Shown: piece after piece, positions 60,186-64,000 of the stretch
Layout: each line of letters opens with the position of its first letter
How positions within the stretch are numbered: the first letter of the stretch is position 1
Assembly (NCBI GenBank): GCA_002682825.1
Contig: NOKP01000036.1
Coordinates: 248,001 to 312,000 of the forward strand
Reading direction: 5' to 3'
DNA length: 64,000 nt
From: Neonectria sp. B-13
Taxonomy: Eukaryota > Ascomycota > Sordariomycetes > Hypocreales > Nectriaceae
Program-made: the position numbers and the translations under genes
The notes under the pieces: model-generated
Told to the model about the DNA's origin: nothing
Databases searched by the model: none
What the model saw: only the letters and a program-made list of their open reading frames with translations

Positions 60186-61631
60186 ATGGCTAGCCCTTCG
60201 ATTCAGCTACCTAAAAAGGCATCCTTGTGCGCTCATTGTTTCAGAGGTCCATAGAAGCTCTGCCCTCGTGCTTCCCTAGCACTCTGTTAAGGCTGACTGT
60301 GTCCAGGTATCCCGTTCAATGAATCCTACATTCAGTGCCTTCACTGCGACGTTACCGTATGTAATGATTGCCACTCGGAACACCCGCGCGTCCATCTGAG
60401 GGAGAAAGGTGTCGTGATCACTGCCAGGCAGTCCTTCGCCGCTATCCCTGCCGAGCGGAAGCGATGTTCGGTCTGTCTCAAACTCGTCCAGTGTGGAGTC
60501 ATATGCGACGAGTGCAACGCTTTCTGGTGCCTCGATTGTGTCTCCGAATCCGCAAGCTACCTTCTGGTCCACCCCCACCGTCTTTTCACCTCAATCCAGC
60601 CTCTGGGGGCAGAATACCTCGATAATCCCATGCCTGAGAGAGTCTGCATGTCATGCAAGACAACTTCTAGCGTCTTTCACTGCCGAAGCTGTTTCCAAGG
60701 TTGGACACTGACCTTTGAATGCACCATTAAAGACTGATGCTTAGACCTTTAGGTTCCACGCTTGGCTCTGCCATGATTTGCTGCAGTACTTGCTTTCTGG
60801 CATATGGAACATCACCAAAACTCTGCCGCAAATGCTACACCTTCGTCTCGAAGCATCACGACCCACTTCACCAATTTATTGCCGTCGAGTATAAATTACA
60901 GCCTGGGCGTGGAGGTTGTGTATTACAATGCGAGACATGCTCTGAATGTATTACCAGCTTGTTATATTGATAGCCTAGCAGGACTAATCTGAAATAGCTT
61001 TCTCTTTACTTAATGCATGCCGCCACGAACATCGACGTTTCAGCCTGCCGTTCAGTGCTGACGATGCCGAGACCATGACCTTTGAATGTTGGAGACAATG
61101 CCCTCGTACTGGCAATCGTCCCGACACACCACCTGTGACTGAGGTAGCAGGCCCCTTTAAGTGCTCCAAGTGTCTCCAAGGTGTGTGGAAATCCTACCTG
61201 GTGTTCCTATGCAGCAATCCATAGTGCCGTCTTCCGGCTGAGCGACCCAAGGGATTCGTCATGGCCAGAATTACTGGTTCTGCCGCAGGTGTTACCGGCA
61301 TTTCTGTCGTAGCTGTTCGGAGAGTACAGTTCACATACATAAATCTATGTGTGAATGCTCTTGGGCGGAAGGCAGAGATAAGACCGAAAGGAGTGAGCTG
61401 CAAATTACGTGTGATATCTGTGAGCAAGGTGAGTCCAGAGAACATCGTTGGGCGCTCCACGACGAGGCGGGCTGACGGGATTTTATGCTAGTGTTGAAGG
61501 AAGACAACCCCAAGTACCTGGAATGTGGGGAATGTGGGGATTTTCAGGTCTGCGAAAGCTGTTACGAACTCAGGAATCCATTTGGACATAGCCATCCACC
61601 AAAACGTAGCCTACGACTCCTTCGATTCTGA
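60186..61631 (+). CDS. Protein with multiple ZZ-like zinc fingers
   Basis: Exons read as 60186-60246, 60307-60699, 60753-60947, 60998 to about 61180, about 61246 to 61428, and 61492-61631; total about 350 aa. Phases of the first four exons and the last agree. The acceptor of exon 5 is unclear because only GAG or AAG acceptors keep frame. Repeated Cys pairs make up almost the whole protein: CAHC, CLHC..CNDC, CSVC..CDEC..CLDC, CMSC..CRSC, CSTC..CRKC, CETC, CSKC, CRRC..CRSC, CDIC and CGEC..CESC, each often followed by a His-containing tail. The spacing resembles ZZ-type fingers, which bind peptides or SUMO in other proteins. No catalytic domain is visible. Specific function unknown. Confidence 0.72.
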
Positions 61632-61752
61632 TGAGCCAGATTAGACGTAGGTATATCATCGGAAGCAGTATCTCGTAGGGTAGTCATATTGTTAAGTAGC
61701 AACAGATCACATTGATTTTAGAATTCTGGTCTGGTAACGGTAGTCTTTCCTA

Positions 61753-63128
61753 CTAAGTCCCAATGACCACAACCTGGGCCCTCTCTAAGACAATCTTTGC
61801 ACTTGGGTGTTCCTCGGCTATTTTGGATAAGCCGCCAAATAGGCAGAACAGTATCTCTCCTTCAAAGGCGTTGTTTCCGGCCGGTTCGTTGGCGAATTCC
61901 TCTGCATAATCTGCCCACTCGCTCAGTACGGCCCGATGGGGCGGCTTTTCCACAATAAATGTATCTCGGGATTTGCGTGTCATCATGGCCAGAGAGTAAG
62001 CCTCTTCACAAAGCTTAACGAGCAAAGCCCGACCTCTCTCCTCATCTGCCCCCTTGGTCGTGAGGGCGGGCACCATGAAATCCCAGATCATCTGGAATGT
62101 TACTTCTGGCGCGTCCGGCTCGGTCCTCATCAGCTCAACACACTTCAAGGTAGCAAGCCTCCAATCAGCCATCTCCTTTGGGCAGTGCACTGCAACAGAT
62201 CAATCGTTAGCGAGCTCTCTATACCCCAACCCCACATCCTGTAGGCTACGAGCGAGTGCATACTCTGTAGGTTCTTCCAGCCTTGCTCGATTTTGGTCAA
62301 GCGGCGCTCGAGCTTTTGGTTTTCACGCCCGAGACCGAATTGCGGCCGGCTGAATAGAGTTTCATTCAGGATGTCGAAAACCTTGCCCCTAAAGCGGTTC
62401 TCGAAGTACTGAGAGGGAATGCGCTTCGAAACTAAGGGCTCGAAGAAGGCTCGGGTCTCGTTAGTCCGGTCCCAAGTGGAAGAAATCCGCTCTCTGCTAT
62501 ACAGCTTTCTCACGACCGTGTGAGCCAAATTTCGGACCTCCATGAACTTGGATCGCACGTCACCGTCCAAGACGATGCCGCCTGGGGACTTCGTCAGAAT
62601 ACCGCGTAGGTTGGCCACTTTCTCTTGGAGCTCCCTAGCTTTGTGTTGCTCTTCGGAGAGTTGGCGCTTCATGTTTTTCTGTTGGTCAGTAGCATCTGCC
62701 ACCTGCGACCGCGCCTGATCAAGTTCGGACTCCTTCGTAGCGAGGCGGACTTTCAAATCATCAACCTCTCTATCCAAACTAGCATCTAGAGGAGGTGCTT
62801 GCTCGGTTGCAGGAGCGGTCGCATGCCCAGGTCGATCCTTACTACCAAATATACGAATCTTGTGGTCGCTCTGTTAGATTGTTGCGCATCTCAGTCATGA
62901 TAGATGATTCGGGGAGCTTACAAGGGATCCTCCAGAGAAGCCGGTTGAGAATCTCTGCTCTGGAATGACGGCACGCTCGGGTGTACTAGTGACAGTTTGG
63001 CATTCGGTTTTGATGATATCCCTCACTTGTTCAAGGTGAGCCGTAAGAATCTGGCGGAGCTCGTCGGACAACCGTCCATCGCCTCTCCAATCCATTGGCT
63101 CGCCTCGAAATACTGCTTCGTTCGCCAT
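61753..63128 (-). CDS. Coiled-coil protein of unknown function
   Basis: Three minus-strand exons, 63128-62922, 62870-62264 and 62189-61753, encode 416 aa; phases agree and both introns have good donors and branch points. A coiled coil is evident at about residues 95-150 (DDLKVRLATKESELDQARSQ onward, heptad-like, rich in Glu/Gln/Lys). The C-terminal half is globular and helical (WRLATLKCVELMRTEPDAP and so on). I do not recognise the family; it looks like a lineage-specific fungal hypothetical protein. A splice acceptor (CACTCAG) lies just upstream of the ATG in the minus strand, so extra 5' exons may exist between 63129 and 63580. Confidence 0.72.
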
Positions 63129-63913
63129 AGCAGGCTGAGTGTATCGTCAAAAGTTAAGTGAGCCGTCTCAAACGATGATGTGAAGTAAACTCCCTTAAAA
63201 TACCCCAAGACCCTGTATTGTTCCTGCACAGAGATGAGCCACGGAGTGGGCTGGATATCCGCTCCTGTTCCTAAGCCGATGGGCCGTAGGCTTCGAGCCA
63301 TATCGGACCGGGCAACATAATCACATGACGGGTACTGTCCCGGATTTCTGACCTGCCGGGGCCAAATATCATTTTACGCACCGCTTTTCTTTGCTTCTGA
63401 TTGGTACCCGGAGCCCAGACGTGGTATCGGTGGCGCGTCATATCTTGCGCTGATGGGTTGGCGTAACACCCATACCTGGAACATGTGGGCTCAATAAGAC
63501 AAATAATATCATGATCATCTGTGGGCTGACTTTGAGTGTATTTGCTGTAGCGGCATCGTGTAGGCGGTATCTCTGACATGTGACTGGCATCAGGTCATCA
63601 TTTCATCATGTTTGATCCTGATTCCTAAAGTTAATTGTATGCCAGCGAGGCTTAAATGCTAGATAGTTTAAACGAGGGTGGGTATAGCTACAAAGTATAA
63701 AACTGCTGATACTATAAATAATCTACCTAAATTTAGTCCTTTTGTACAGCTAAAGTGTGGGTTAACGGAAAGCGGTGGGTGAGGCTTGGACATTTTGACC
63801 GGCTATCAATCCCTTCAACTACGAGCGAAGAACTCCCCGTCTCGGATTCCTTCGAATCTCCATTCAATTCCCTCACCCTCATCAAGATATATCTCATCTC
63901 TACAACGTGAGCA
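63129..63913. other. Intergenic, possibly with 5' exons of the coiled-coil gene
   Basis: Minus-strand frames at 63023-63301 and 63271-63579 are open and coding-like but carry no motif I can name. They could be upstream exons of the gene ending at 61753. The part from 63590 to 63913 serves as promoter of the plus-strand gene at the edge. Confidence 0.3.
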
Positions 63914-64000
63914 ATGAGTGATCGGCTCGTTAAGGGTATGGCGGACCTAATGGGCAGCGGCGCGCCTACGGTACCAGAGGCCGAGGACCGAGTCGTCATA
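63914..64000 (+). CDS. Start of a gene cut by the window edge
   Basis: ATG at 63914 opens 29 codons without a stop to the window end (MSDRLVKGMADLMGSGAPTV then an acidic stretch). Context after a pyrimidine-rich leader suits a fungal start codon. Too short to identify, and the minus-strand frame over the same bases is probably its shadow. Confidence 0.4.
   Translation, partial: MSDRLVKGMADLMGSGAPTVPEAEDRVVI

Noticed and set aside
1..64000. CRISPR arrays, tRNA genes, prokaryotic operon signals
   Set aside because: No regularly spaced direct repeats of that kind, no cloverleaf recognised by eye, and the gene structure is eukaryotic.

Overview
The window is nuclear DNA of a filamentous ascomycete (Pezizomycotina, most likely Sordariomycetes). 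Reasons: short introns of about 50-60 nt with GT(A/G)AGT-type donors and CTAAC/CTGAC-like branch points, a Zn2Cys6 regulator with a fungal-specific domain, a dispersed 5S rRNA gene, HET-E-type WD40 sequence, and a 22-kb AT-rich block with the marks of repeat-induced point mutation (RIP). Gene models were spliced by hand; where exon phases and conserved motifs agree I say so.

Left part, 0.6-12.8 kb: a probable sugar-acid catabolic cluster. A class I (Schiff-base) aldolase of the dihydrodipicolinate-synthase family and an aldo/keto reductase are divergently transcribed. They are followed by a D-galactonate-dehydratase-like enolase-superfamily enzyme and a Zn2Cys6 transcription factor. Together they suggest a non-phosphorylating route in which an aldonate is dehydrated to a 2-keto-3-deoxy acid, cleaved to pyruvate plus an aldehyde, and the aldehyde reduced. 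Next come an NRPS-like A-T-R carboxylate reductase and, convergent to it, a PEBP/carboxypeptidase-Y-inhibitor-like gene. From 12.8 to 17.6 kb lie a 5S rRNA gene, a GH16 glucanase pseudogene with two in-frame stops, and a secreted protein with 14 cysteines.

Middle, 17.6-47.3 kb: a 1970-aa ZNFX1-like protein (CCCH finger, SF1 helicase, NF-X1 fingers, RZ finger), then a truncated 5S copy exactly at the edge of the AT-rich block. The block holds two complete but mutated Ty3/gypsy chromodomain retrotransposons. Each has paired LTRs of equal length and a recognisable target-site duplication (26.5-34.3 kb and 34.4-42.8 kb). Older relics flank them that I could not identify.

Right part, 47.3-64 kb: an accessory, self/non-self-recognition-like island. 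A scrap of a NACHT/WD40 protein sits at the heterochromatin edge. Then come a 1405-aa helical-repeat protein ending in a CHAT caspase-like protease domain with intact His/Cys residues and, divergently, a gene that I read as gasdermin-like. A TA-flanked MITE lies in their shared promoter. This protease/pore-former pair is the most interesting system in the window. It is followed by a mutated hAT transposon, a 431-bp fold-back element, a LITAF-domain gene, a protein with many ZZ-like zinc fingers, a coiled-coil protein of unknown function, and the start of one more gene at the right edge.
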